From positions 1-26,928 of the IMG/VR virus record IMGVR_UViG_3300025759_000565: 26,928 nucleotides of DNA; one strand, 5' to 3'. Shown here one piece after another: positions 1 through 5,822 of this stretch. The translations under genes were made by a program, and so were the position numbers. The stretch is from a virus. The notes beneath the pieces are model-generated. The model had not been told where the DNA came from. It worked only from the letters and a program-made list of their open reading frames with translations, and ran no database searches. The stretch's first letter is position 1, and each line of letters starts with the position of its first letter.

Positions 1-1
1 A

Positions 2-136
2 TTAGATCTTATTAGGACAACATTGTTACATAGTGTTGCTACTGCTGACTGGGATTTATCAATGGATAAAGAAGCAGTTACGGTAATGCAAAAAATAGTA
101 GAACATTTATCTAAATATAAAAAAAATGAGTCCTAA
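2..136 (+). CDS. C-terminal end of a truncated gene, unknown function
   Basis: An open frame runs in from the left edge and ends at TAA 134-136. The visible 44 residues contain ATADWDLSMDKEAV and end HLSKYKKNES, a polar, probably helical tail. Its start lies outside the window, so the function cannot be judged. The next small gene starts inside it at 126 and overlaps its last 11 nt, as expected for an operon that continues into the replication genes. The good spacing and overlap argue that it is real, but it could be a chance open frame. Confidence 0.5.
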   Translation, partial: LDLIRTTLLHSVATADWDLSMDKEAVTVMQKIVEHLSKYKKNES

Positions 137-254
137 AGAACAATTAATAGATATGTACTATTTACAAGTACAAACTATGTTAACAAGAATAGAATATTTA
201 GAAGGAAAATTAAAACTGTATAAAACAAAGATTAAACATTATGAAAAAAAGTAA
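126..254 (+). CDS. Small coiled-coil-like protein, 42 aa
   Basis: ATG at 126 to TAA 252-254 encodes a 42-residue protein beginning MSPKEQLIDMYYLQVQTM and ending KIKHYEKK. It looks like one amphipathic helix with heptad-spaced hydrophobic residues and a strongly basic end. It overlaps the partial gene upstream by 11 nt and the following gene by 14 nt, consistent with translational coupling. I do not recognise a family. Tiny helical proteins of this sort are common in early regions of tailed phages. Confidence rests on the packing between neighbours rather than on homology. Confidence 0.5.
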   Translation: MSPKEQLIDMYYLQVQTMLTRIEYLEGKLKLYKTKIKHYEKK

Positions 255-606
255 AATTAAATTTATTAAAAAAGAAAATAGTTGGTCATCTAAAGACGGC
301 AAGGATTTCAACAAAGTTTCTGTAACATTCGAAAACGGTGACGTATATGGATTTAGCACACCGGCACCTGGCGAATTTACTTATAAAGTAGGGGATCTTA
401 TTAATTACGACATAACTAGCGAAAAATATAAGTCAGCAAAAGCCTTAGGCAAAGCAGAGTTTGGTTATCAAAAACCAATGAGCACAAATGATAGCATAAT
501 TAGGCAAGTTGCTTTTAAAGGCGCAATTGAGTTAGCTAGCAGGGGCGTAATAAATGTTAAAGATATAGAAGAATTTACTAACGAATTTAATAAAATATTA
601 AAATGA
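241..606 (+). CDS. OB-fold-like putative ssDNA-binding/recombination accessory protein
   Basis: This 121-aa protein has an N-terminal beta-rich half (about residues 1-65, alternating short strands, FENGDVYGFSTP) and a helical C-terminal segment (about 80-120) with NDSIIRQVAFKGAIELASRG followed by a VKDIEEFTNEFNKIL helix. The 'SI-RQVA-KGA' helix is a pattern I associate with phage proteins that sit beside SSBs and recombinases. It overlaps the SSB gene at 603 by 4 nt (ATGA), so the two are probably co-translated. A role at single-stranded DNA is inferred from that neighbour and from the likely beta-barrel. No catalytic motif is visible. Confidence 0.45.
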   Translation: MKKSKIKFIKKENSWSSKDGKDFNKVSVTFENGDVYGFSTPAPGEFTYKVGDLINYDITSEKYKSAKALGKAEFGYQKPMSTNDSIIRQVAFKGAIELASRGVINVKDIEEFTNEFNKILK

Positions 607-938
607 AAATAGCAGGTAAAATAAAAAGCATAGGAAACGTAGTTACAAAAGGCAAATACCAATACAAACCATTAGTCATAGAAACTCTAAGCAAATACCC
701 ACAAACTTTATGTGTACAGTTTAAGGAACGTAATTGGGGTTTATTAGACGCTTATAATAATGGGGATAGCGTAGACGTAGGCATAAATATTTCCGGTAGA
801 GAATGGACAAATCCAAACACAAATGATGTAGTGTATTTGATGAGTCTAGTAGGTTGGAAATTATCAAGATATGTAGAAGAGGTCACAGCACAAGACCACT
901 CACCGCAAAGAGAGGAAGAAGACGATCTTCCATTTTGA
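603..938 (+). CDS. Single-stranded DNA-binding protein, DUF3127-like
   Basis: The 111-aa product resembles the DUF3127 family of Bacteroidetes and phage single-strand binding proteins. It has an OB-fold-like core (MKIAGKIKSIGNVVTKGKY at the start, then TLCVQFKERNW and a GDSVDVGINISGREW strand pair near residues 54-68). A disordered acidic tail ends EEEDDLPF. That acidic-hydrophobic tip (residues 105-111) is the hallmark by which SSBs recruit replication and repair partners. It would coat ssDNA during phage replication. The gene overlaps the previous one by 4 nt and is followed by a hairpin terminator at 958, so it ends the first transcription unit. Confidence 0.75.
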   Translation: MKIAGKIKSIGNVVTKGKYQYKPLVIETLSKYPQTLCVQFKERNWGLLDAYNNGDSVDVGINISGREWTNPNTNDVVYLMSLVGWKLSRYVEEVTAQDHSPQREEEDDLPF

Positions 939-957
939 TTTTTGTTATATGTTTGAG

Positions 958-982
958 GGGGCTTTAATTAGCCCCTTTTTTT
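958..982 (+). terminator. Rho-independent terminator after the SSB gene
   Basis: A perfect 6-bp stem GGGGCT (958-963) / AGCCCC (970-975) with a six-base loop TTAATT is followed directly by seven T (976-982). It lies 20 nt after the SSB stop codon and before the helicase gene, which therefore needs its own promoter or read-through. Confidence 0.85.
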
Positions 983-1010
983 ATTAAAATAATTTAACTA
1001 ACTTACAGCT

Positions 1011-1925
1011 ATGCTAATTAACTTCAATGATCACTTAAAAAAAATTAAACAAGTACAAAGCGGAGAACTAAAAGAGGGTTTGAAGCTAGGACACAAAAAA
1101 CTAGACGAGCACATAAGGTTTAAAAGATCTAATTTTAATGTTATATTAGGTCACGCAAACGTAGGCAAAACAACAGTTATATTATATTTAATGTTGTTAT
1201 ATACTTTAAGGCACAATATTAGATGGCTAGTATATAGTTCTGAAAACGAGCCTTATAGCTTAATAAGAAAGCTAATAGAATTTGTGGATGGAAACCCCAT
1301 AAACAAAATAAATAAAGTAAAACTAAATAAAGTATCTGAATACATAGACAATCATTTTAAGTTCATTGATACTGAAAAATTATATAGTTATAAAGATATA
1401 ATTAGTTTATCTGGAAAAATAAAAAAAGCTTGGGATTACGACGGGTTATTAATAGATCCGTACAATAGTTTAATTAAAGACAAAGAAACTTTGAAAGGTA
1501 TAAACTCACACGAATATGACTATCAAGCTACAAGCGAGATGCGTATATTTTGTAAAAAAAACAATGTAAGTTTATGGCTAAACACACACGCACAAACTGA
1601 TGCGTTAAGAAAAAAACACGGCAAAGGTGATTATTACGAAGGTCACCCGATACCGCCAATGGCTTCAGATGTTGAGGGCGGTGGTAAATTTGTAAATCGT
1701 GCTGACGATTTTTTTGTAATACATAGATACATACAACATCCGACAGACTGGATGTACTCATTAATACACACTAGGAAAATAAAAGATACCGATACCGGTT
1801 CAAGACCAACACCAATTGATGATCCTATTAGGATGAAAAGCATTATTAACAATGTTGGTTTTATGATTGACAATGTCAATATGATTAAAGATAAACCTAG
1901 TGAAAAAAAAGAATTGCCATTTTAA
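1011..1925 (+). CDS. DnaB/RecA-type replicative helicase ATPase
   Basis: This 304-aa RecA-fold P-loop ATPase has Walker A GHANVGKT (residues 47-54), Walker B-like LLIDP (146-150), a sensor-like WLNTHAQ (189-195) and TRKIKDTDTG (254-263) near the C terminus. This order matches the ATPase half of DnaB/Twinkle-type ring helicases. There is no N-terminal primase or toprim domain, so it would act as helicase or loader with a primase from elsewhere. The last residues, EKKELPF, resemble the C-terminal tip of the SSB two genes upstream. It starts 28 nt after the terminator, and its end overlaps the sigma-like gene by 26 nt. Confidence 0.75.
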   Translation: MLINFNDHLKKIKQVQSGELKEGLKLGHKKLDEHIRFKRSNFNVILGHANVGKTTVILYLMLLYTLRHNIRWLVYSSENEPYSLIRKLIEFVDGNPINKINKVKLNKVSEYIDNHFKFIDTEKLYSYKDIISLSGKIKKAWDYDGLLIDPYNSLIKDKETLKGINSHEYDYQATSEMRIFCKKNNVSLWLNTHAQTDALRKKHGKGDYYEGHPIPPMASDVEGGGKFVNRADDFFVIHRYIQHPTDWMYSLIHTRKIKDTDTGSRPTPIDDPIRMKSIINNVGFMIDNVNMIKDKPSEKKELPF

Positions 1926-2415
1926 TATAGTAGAAAAAGCCTTTTTAAAACATAAAGATTGGATTAACATAGTTAAATCTTTTGGTTGTAGAGAAGATGT
2001 TGCAGAAGATCTAGTGCAAGAAATGTACATAGAGGTGCAACTTAAAACAGAAAAGGGCTTAGACATCAGTTATAATAATGATATTAATTATTATTATGTT
2101 TATAAAATGCTAAGGGGTATGTACTTAAATCTACACAAACAAGAATCTAAAATAAAAAAAGTACCACTAGACAACATAGACCAAAATACAATCAAAGAAA
2201 TTATTGGTGTTAATGAAAAAGAATACCAAAGAATGCAAGAAAGCCTTTATGCTGAACTTGACAACATATATTGGTATGATAAAAAAGTTTTTACTATAAT
2301 AGCGCAAGGCAAAAGCGTAAGCGAATTAAGTAGAGATAGCAAGATTAGTTATTATAGTTTATATAATACTTACAGAACAGTTAAACAATATTTAAAAGAT
2401 AAGTTATGCGACTAG
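1900..2415 (+). CDS. Sigma-70-like transcription factor
   Basis: The 171-aa product carries a sigma region 2-like helix EDVAEDLVQEMYIEV (residues 32-46), where 'EDLVQE' is the classic region 2 signature. The C terminus (about 130-167) is a region 4-like helix-turn-helix (VFTIIAQGKSVSELSRDSKI, then YSLYNTYRTVKQYL). It probably directs host RNA polymerase to phage promoters. The start is GTG at 1900, overlapping the helicase gene by 26 nt. No ATG occurs before region 2, so GTG is the only sensible start upstream of the domain. An alternative is a DNA-binding regulator that resembles sigma factors without being one. Confidence 0.65.
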   Translation: MKKKNCHFNIVEKAFLKHKDWINIVKSFGCREDVAEDLVQEMYIEVQLKTEKGLDISYNNDINYYYVYKMLRGMYLNLHKQESKIKKVPLDNIDQNTIKEIIGVNEKEYQRMQESLYAELDNIYWYDKKVFTIIAQGKSVSELSRDSKISYYSLYNTYRTVKQYLKDKLCD

Positions 2416-2543
2416 GAGATTTAGTAGAGAAAATTACAACTTACACCGGTATAAAATGGATAGTAAAAAAAATATGGGGAGAAGATTGCGGGTGCGAGGA
2501 TCGTAAAAATTTCTTAAATGAATTTAAAATTAAAAGGAAATGA
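2406..2543 (+). CDS. Small conserved phage protein with DCGCEDR motif, 45 aa
   Basis: ATG 2406 to TGA 2541-2543, overlapping the sigma-like gene by 10 nt and the next gene by 4 nt (ATGA). The sequence runs from MRLGDLVEKITTYTGIKW to GEDCGCEDRKNFLNEF. The layout 'GD.VEKIT..TGIK.IV..I....CGC..R...LN' is one I recognise as a recurring small hypothetical protein in Bacteroidetes phages. C28 and C30 are too few for a structural zinc finger alone but could bind metal as a dimer. Function is unknown. Confidence 0.7.
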   Translation: MRLGDLVEKITTYTGIKWIVKKIWGEDCGCEDRKNFLNEFKIKRK

Positions 2544-2758
2544 TGGAACACATAGACAAATTAGATTGGGAAGCGTTCCGCAACAACAAATTAGCTAACA
2601 GAATTAGTAAAGACGAATTAGAATTAATTAGCAAATTACACGCAAAGTATATGAAGCACAAATATCAATATGTTGGTGGTTGTAATTGTAAAGGAACTAT
2701 AAAAAAAGTACAGAATTGGATAGATGATATAAATAAAATATATAAAAATGAACATTAA
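2540..2758 (+). CDS. Conserved hypothetical protein with CNCK motif, 72 aa
   Basis: This 72-aa mostly helical protein has an N-terminal helix (DKLDWEAFRNNKLANRISKD), a second helix, then a GGCNCKGT turn (about residues 46-53) and a C-terminal helix. The CxC pair echoes the CGC of the preceding 45-aa protein, which may point to a shared metal or redox partner; that is a guess. It starts with ATGATG at 2540 in an ATGA overlap and runs 11 nt into the nuclease gene. I do not recognise an enzymatic domain. Confidence 0.6.
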   Translation: MMEHIDKLDWEAFRNNKLANRISKDELELISKLHAKYMKHKYQYVGGCNCKGTIKKVQNWIDDINKIYKNEH

Positions 2759-3155
2759 AAAAGTTCATCAATTTGAGCAAGCGGTCGTGACCTTGCTGAA
2801 TTTAGATGGCTGGGATCTTGAGTGGTGTGGCGGAGGTTATGAGCATTATGACGCAAAAGGTATGACGCCGAAAGGCAAATGTTGCGTAATTGAAATGAAA
2901 TTCAGAAAAACACATTACGTAGATAAAATGATTGAAAAGTATAAATATGAAAAACTTATTAAAGAAGATTGTGTGGCATTATATTTTATTAATGATCCTG
3001 GTGGCAATTATATTTTTTGGCTTAACGACTTAGAAATGCCTGATGCCGTAGAAATGTATTGTCCAGACACTACTTTATGGACAAAAAAAAGAATAAAAAA
3101 GCCTTGCTACTTATTGCCTGAAAAACTTGCCCACAGATTACAAAAATATAAATAG
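2748..3155 (+). CDS. Small PD-(D/E)XK nuclease-like protein
   Basis: A 135-aa protein with the spaced active-site pattern of the PD-(D/E)XK superfamily: YDAKG with D35, then VIEMKFR with E49 and K51 at the end of a beta strand. An N-terminal helix (HQFEQAVVTLL) precedes it, and a later strand (VALYFIND, about 76-83) fits the core fold. Size and layout suggest a VRR-NUC or Holliday-junction resolvase-like enzyme that resolves branched phage DNA. A restriction-like or repair nuclease is the alternative. It closes the operon begun at 1011; a 74-nt gap with a promoter-like signal follows. Confidence 0.5.
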   Translation: MNIKKVHQFEQAVVTLLNLDGWDLEWCGGGYEHYDAKGMTPKGKCCVIEMKFRKTHYVDKMIEKYKYEKLIKEDCVALYFINDPGGNYIFWLNDLEMPDAVEMYCPDTTLWTKKRIKKPCYLLPEKLAHRLQKYK

Positions 3156-3185
3156 CAAGATTTCTTCATAATTGTCATTAGTTAT

Positions 3186-3214
3186 CAAATATTTTTTATA
3201 ACTTGCGTATATAA
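3186..3214 (+). promoter_or_regulatory. Putative promoter in the 3156-3229 gap
   Basis: CAAATA at 3186 and TATATAA at 3208-3214 are 22 nt apart, close to the 20-nt separation seen at 11602, 18848, 19637 and 21878. Here the TATATAA box sits 22 nt before the ATG at 3230 instead of 11 nt, so this transcript would have a short leader. It is a weaker match than the others. Confidence 0.35.
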
Positions 3215-3229
3215 CTAATAAAAATTATT

Positions 3230-3514
3230 ATGGGAAATTTAATTATGTACAACTTACAAAATCCCGCTTATTTAGAAGCTAAAGGATTAAGTATAGTTTG
3301 GGATGCTTACCATAAAAACTGTCCAAGAGAAGACATTATGGAAGTAGGATTTAATCAAAACAGCGGTTATGTTTATATTGCTTTAGAAAGCGGTGTGGAT
3401 ATATCTAGTGCCTTTGGTCAAGATGTTCAATATATTGTTACTGATATGTATGACGGAACAGAATATTTTTTAGACGATATTGATGAAGCTTACGAAAAAC
3501 TAAAAACATTATGA
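3230..3514 (+). CDS. Hypothetical acidic protein, 94 aa
   Basis: This 94-aa, strongly acidic protein has mixed alpha/beta character. A strand-turn-strand SGYVYIALESGVDISSAF lies in the middle and an acidic helix DDIDEAYEKLKTL at the end. It is the first gene after the promoter-like gap; an internal Met at residue 6 (3245) could also start it. It overlaps the next gene by 4 nt. I do not recognise the family. A small acidic first gene of an early operon could be a host-takeover or anti-defence protein, but nothing in the sequence demonstrates that. Confidence 0.5.
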   Translation: MGNLIMYNLQNPAYLEAKGLSIVWDAYHKNCPREDIMEVGFNQNSGYVYIALESGVDISSAFGQDVQYIVTDMYDGTEYFLDDIDEAYEKLKTL

Positions 3515-3744
3515 AAGAATATTATATAAAAAGAACTGTCAGCCTAAGCCAATCTGGTGGCGTAATACACATAGAAGCAGAGGTTGATGATTGGGAAGAC
3601 GGACAAAACACTATTTATTTAGAATGGGACGCTAACGCAATGTTAGATGACATACCGGCTTTATACGAGTTTGCCACTAAAGCAAAAGAATCTTGGGAAA
3701 AATCTAGATTAAAAAAATATAAAGATCTTAAAAAAATATTATAA
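3511..3744 (+). CDS. Hypothetical protein, 77 aa
   Basis: A 77-aa protein with an N-terminal beta meander (YYIKRTVSLSQSGGVIHIEAE) followed by an acidic stretch and a C-terminal basic helix ending KYKDLKKIL. It overlaps the preceding gene by 4 nt (ATGA) and is separated from the next by 15 nt. No family is recognised. Its layout, strands then a charged helix, is shared with its upstream neighbour, so the two may act together. Confidence 0.5.
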   Translation: MKEYYIKRTVSLSQSGGVIHIEAEVDDWEDGQNTIYLEWDANAMLDDIPALYEFATKAKESWEKSRLKKYKDLKKIL

Positions 3745-3759
3745 TTAAAATTTATAGAT

Positions 3760-3960
3760 ATGCCAATACACAACGAAATATTTGATACTTATAGAATACA
3801 ACAAAGAGTCAAGGAACAACTTAAAGCTATAAAACTTTTAATAGCGCAGGGTTATACTGTTTTTGATTTAGAAGGTAATATAATCAACAAAGACAACATT
3901 AACGATTTACGAGAGCCTAGATGGAATGACAGGAGGTTATTTAAAAAAAAACAATTATGA
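3760..3960 (+). CDS. Hypothetical protein, 66 aa
   Basis: A 66-aa protein with a long N-terminal helix (IQQRVKEQLKAIKLLIAQG) then 'YTVFDLEGNIINKDNI' and a basic C terminus RRLFKKKQL. The short YTV-DLEGNII hairpin is common in small phage proteins of unknown role. It begins after the sequence TTTATAGATATG; the AGATATG context also precedes the starts at 18848, 24007 and 24735. It ends in an ATGA overlap with the membrane peptide gene at 3957. Confidence 0.5.
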   Translation: MPIHNEIFDTYRIQQRVKEQLKAIKLLIAQGYTVFDLEGNIINKDNINDLREPRWNDRRLFKKKQL

Positions 3961-4067
3961 AAAATAAAATAAAAAACTATTTAATTACAGCATTGTTTAC
4001 TATGTTTTTATTTGTTTGCAGCGTTTTATTGCTGAGTTTAGAATCATTAATAGATTTAGTATTATGA
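3957..4067 (+). CDS. Single-span membrane peptide, 36 aa
   Basis: ATG 3957 to TGA 4065-4067, in ATGA overlaps with both neighbours. The product starts MKNKIKNY, basic, followed by a hydrophobic helix LITALFTMFLFVCSVLLLSL (about residues 9-28) and a short tail. The basic N terminus predicts N-in, C-out insertion in the inner membrane. The LFVC sequence is a poor lipobox, so I do not call it a lipoprotein. It could be a holin-like or superinfection-exclusion peptide. No lysis enzyme is nearby, which weakens the holin idea. Confidence 0.6.
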   Translation: MKNKIKNYLITALFTMFLFVCSVLLLSLESLIDLVL

Positions 4068-4216
4068 CACAGTTAGACGATCTAAAATTACAAAAAGCTA
4101 ATTTAGAAATTGGTTTAGAATACTTACGTATATCTGGCCTAGAAGACACAGAACTGTATAAAAAAGAACAAGACAAATTACATACTGTACAATCTATAAT
4201 ACATAATATAAGATGA
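4064..4216 (+). CDS. Small helical protein, 50 aa
   Basis: The frame is open from further upstream, but the ATG at 4064 is chosen. It gives the usual 4-nt ATGA overlap with the membrane peptide gene and avoids a 52-nt overlap from the ATG at 4016. The 50-aa product (MTQLDDLKLQKANLEIGLEY ... IIHNIR) looks like a helical hairpin with leucines at heptad spacing. It resembles small coiled-coil proteins of phage early operons. No function can be assigned. Confidence 0.55.
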   Translation: MTQLDDLKLQKANLEIGLEYLRISGLEDTELYKKEQDKLHTVQSIIHNIR

Positions 4217-4479
4217 ATAAAGATTTGTCAAGGCTTCAGGCTGATGCGGACATACACGCAGTATTAGAAATATTAAAGCGTTGGAGATCTAAAAGCGACA
4301 ACAAAGAATTAAAAGAGTTTGAGGGTATGATGCTTAGGATCTGCATTTACGTATGGCAGTTGCAAAACGAAAGATGGACTTTTGATAATTTATTAGATGA
4401 TGCAAGGACTTACAAAATACGAGCATTAAAGCGTGCGAAAAAAGCTGAAGATAAATTAAAACATTATGAGAAAATATAA
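4213..4479 (+). CDS. Hypothetical helical protein, 88 aa
   Basis: An 88-aa all-helical protein with a central aromatic patch (IYVWQLQNERWTFDNLL, about residues 48-64) and a very basic, coiled-coil-like C-terminal helix (RALKRAKKAEDKLKHYEKI). It overlaps both neighbours (4 nt upstream, 14 nt downstream). I do not recognise the family; the basic helix could bind nucleic acid. Confidence 0.5.
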   Translation: MNKDLSRLQADADIHAVLEILKRWRSKSDNKELKEFEGMMLRICIYVWQLQNERWTFDNLLDDARTYKIRALKRAKKAEDKLKHYEKI

Positions 4480-4555
4480 AGAAAAAATAATAGCAACTGC
4501 AATAAGCTATTTAGGTGTAATAATAATTTTAATATATGTATATTTATTTAAATAA
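4466..4555 (+). CDS. Single-span membrane peptide, 29 aa
   Basis: ATG 4466 to TAA 4553-4555. MRKYKEK is followed by an uninterrupted hydrophobic helix (about residues 8-28, including YLGVIIILIYVYLF). It overlaps the gene before it by 14 nt and the zinc-ribbon gene after it by 20 nt. It is the second tiny one-helix membrane gene within 500 nt. The positive-inside rule places the N terminus in the cytoplasm. At this length it could be a chance frame, but the basic-then-hydrophobic pattern and tight packing favour a real peptide. Confidence 0.45.
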   Translation: MRKYKEKIIATAISYLGVIIILIYVYLFK

Positions 4556-4655
4556 CCCAAACGAAGATTACTATGAATGCGGTGTTTGTGGCAGAAGTAT
4601 GGAAGAAGAAAAGCCATATTGCAGCACAACCTGTTTTGAAACCGATATGAGATGA
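4536..4655 (+). CDS. Zinc-ribbon mini-protein, 39 aa
   Basis: ATG 4536 to TGA 4653-4655, with an ATGA overlap into the exonuclease gene at 4652. The product has ECGVCGRSM (C15, C18) and PYCSTTCFE (C29, C33). This CxxC...CxxxC arrangement is typical of a single zinc ribbon or treble-clef knuckle. Coupling to the exonuclease gene suggests a role in the same DNA-processing step, but that is only context. Such peptides are common but rarely annotated in phages. Confidence 0.65.
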   Translation: MYIYLNNPNEDYYECGVCGRSMEEEKPYCSTTCFETDMR

Positions 4656-5419
4656 TACAATTACTAGACGGAAAATATTATAATGAGGTAGATCTAATAA
4701 AAAAAATGTATAATGATGAGTTTTATTACGGCGAATTGAATCATTTAGCGTTGTCTAGCTCTAGCATTAAATTGTTGTTGACTAGCCCTAAGACATATAA
4801 ATATGTTTTAAAATATGGTAATGCAGAAAGCCAGGCTCTAAGAGATGGTTGGTTGTTTCACACAGCCATACTAGAACCGCAAGTCTTTGAAGATCAAATA
4901 TTTGTAGACGTGCAATCTAAGAACACAAAGGCTTATAAATTAGCAAAGGAAGAACACGGCAAGGTATTTACTATGAAAGAAAAGCACGACGCTGAAAAAT
5001 TAGCAGACGCATTCTTAAGAAACGAAACTGCATTAAAAATGATAAATGACAGCAAGTTTGAAGAGCCTATGATAAAAACAATAGACGGCTACCCTTTTAG
5101 GGGAAAAGCTGATGTGTTAAGTAAATTTTATATTTGCGATTTAAAAACAACAACAAAGATTAAAAACTTCCACCAAAGCGCAAACGCTTATTCTTATGAC
5201 GTGCAATGTTATTTATATTGCAATTTGTTTGACAGATCTTACAAAGATTTTAAATTTGTAGTAATCGACAAAGGTAGTTTGGATATAGGGGTTTGGGATT
5301 GTAGTGAAGATTTCTATCTTAGAGGCAAAGAAAAAGTTAAAAAAGCTCTAGACATATTTCAAACTTATTTTATAGACGGAGCAGATATTGACAATTATTA
5401 TTTAAGCGGAACATTATGA
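4652..5419 (+). CDS. RecE/RecB-like PD-(D/E)XK exonuclease
   Basis: This 255-aa protein has the layout of phage RecE-type nucleases. An N-terminal LSSSSIKLLLTSPKTYKYV helix is followed by a motif around H70 (RDGWLFHTAIL). Then come GKADVLS with D154 and ICDLKTTTKI with D163 and K165. The helix YSYDVQCYLY supplies the QxxxY motif (Q185, Y189) of the RecB-type nuclease family. It should degrade one strand of linear dsDNA from ends to provide 3' overhangs for annealing. An annealase partner is not obvious unless the OB-fold proteins at 241 and 603 serve. It couples to the zinc-ribbon gene before and the DUF3310 gene after. Confidence 0.75.
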   Translation: MIQLLDGKYYNEVDLIKKMYNDEFYYGELNHLALSSSSIKLLLTSPKTYKYVLKYGNAESQALRDGWLFHTAILEPQVFEDQIFVDVQSKNTKAYKLAKEEHGKVFTMKEKHDAEKLADAFLRNETALKMINDSKFEEPMIKTIDGYPFRGKADVLSKFYICDLKTTTKIKNFHQSANAYSYDVQCYLYCNLFDRSYKDFKFVVIDKGSLDIGVWDCSEDFYLRGKEKVKKALDIFQTYFIDGADIDNYYLSGTL

Positions 5420-5697
5420 AAACAAAAGTAAAAACACCGGATTATTATAACGGGGAAAACGGCTACACAGCTAAACAAGTAGTAGATAATTTTGATTTGA
5501 ACTATCATTTAGGAACATCAGTAACTTATATATTAAGGGCATATAAAAAACACGAAACTCCTAATGAAGATTTACAAAAGGCAATAGATCATTTAACTTT
5601 TGAATTAGAAAAGTTACAACGCAAAGAACAATGGTACATAGATCAATACAATCGTAACAGGCTACCACACGACCAAATAATATCAGGAACAGAATGA
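5416..5697 (+). CDS. DUF3310 domain protein
   Basis: The 93-aa product matches the DUF3310 pattern: PDYYNGENGYTAKQVVDNF, then LNYHLGTSVTYILRAYKK (about residues 28-45), then EDLQKAIDHLTFELEKLQ. This domain is widespread in phages, including the T7 gp1.7 nucleotide kinase region, and is thought to act in nucleotide metabolism. The activity here is not proven. It starts in an ATGA overlap with the exonuclease. Its place next to a DNA hypermodification cassette makes a nucleotide-pool role attractive but unproven. Confidence 0.75.
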   Translation: MKTKVKTPDYYNGENGYTAKQVVDNFDLNYHLGTSVTYILRAYKKHETPNEDLQKAIDHLTFELEKLQRKEQWYIDQYNRNRLPHDQIISGTE

Positions 5698-5822
5698 AGG
5701 ATAAGAAATATACTTTGATACAAAGAATAAAACGATTAGAAAATATAGTCGGTCAAATATACTATACTGTAGAAATATTAAAAGAAAAACTAAATGAAGA
5801 AGAAAATAAACAAAGTGTCTAA
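5694..5822 (+). CDS. Small coiled-coil protein, 42 aa
   Basis: ATG 5694 to TAA 5820-5822, overlapping DUF3310 by 4 nt and the DnaA-like gene by 29 nt. The product MKDKKYTLIQRIKRLENIVG ... KEKLNEEENKQSV is a single coiled-coil helix with hydrophobic residues at heptad positions. No family is recognised. The long overlap with the following gene suggests translational coupling. Confidence 0.5.
   Translation: MKDKKYTLIQRIKRLENIVGQIYYTVEILKEKLNEEENKQSV

Noticed and set aside
1900-1925. Programmed frameshift joining the helicase and sigma-like frames at the run of eight A
   Set aside because: A -1 slip at the A run reaches a stop within a few codons; the sigma frame is +1, and a GTG start explains it more simply.
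4016-4063. ATG at 4016 as start of the small helical gene
   Set aside because: It would overlap the membrane peptide gene by 52 nt; ATG 4064 gives the ATGA junction used repeatedly in this genome.
3957-4555. Lysis cassette (holin candidates)
   Set aside because: The two tiny membrane peptides have no endolysin or spanin nearby, so a lysis call is unsupported.
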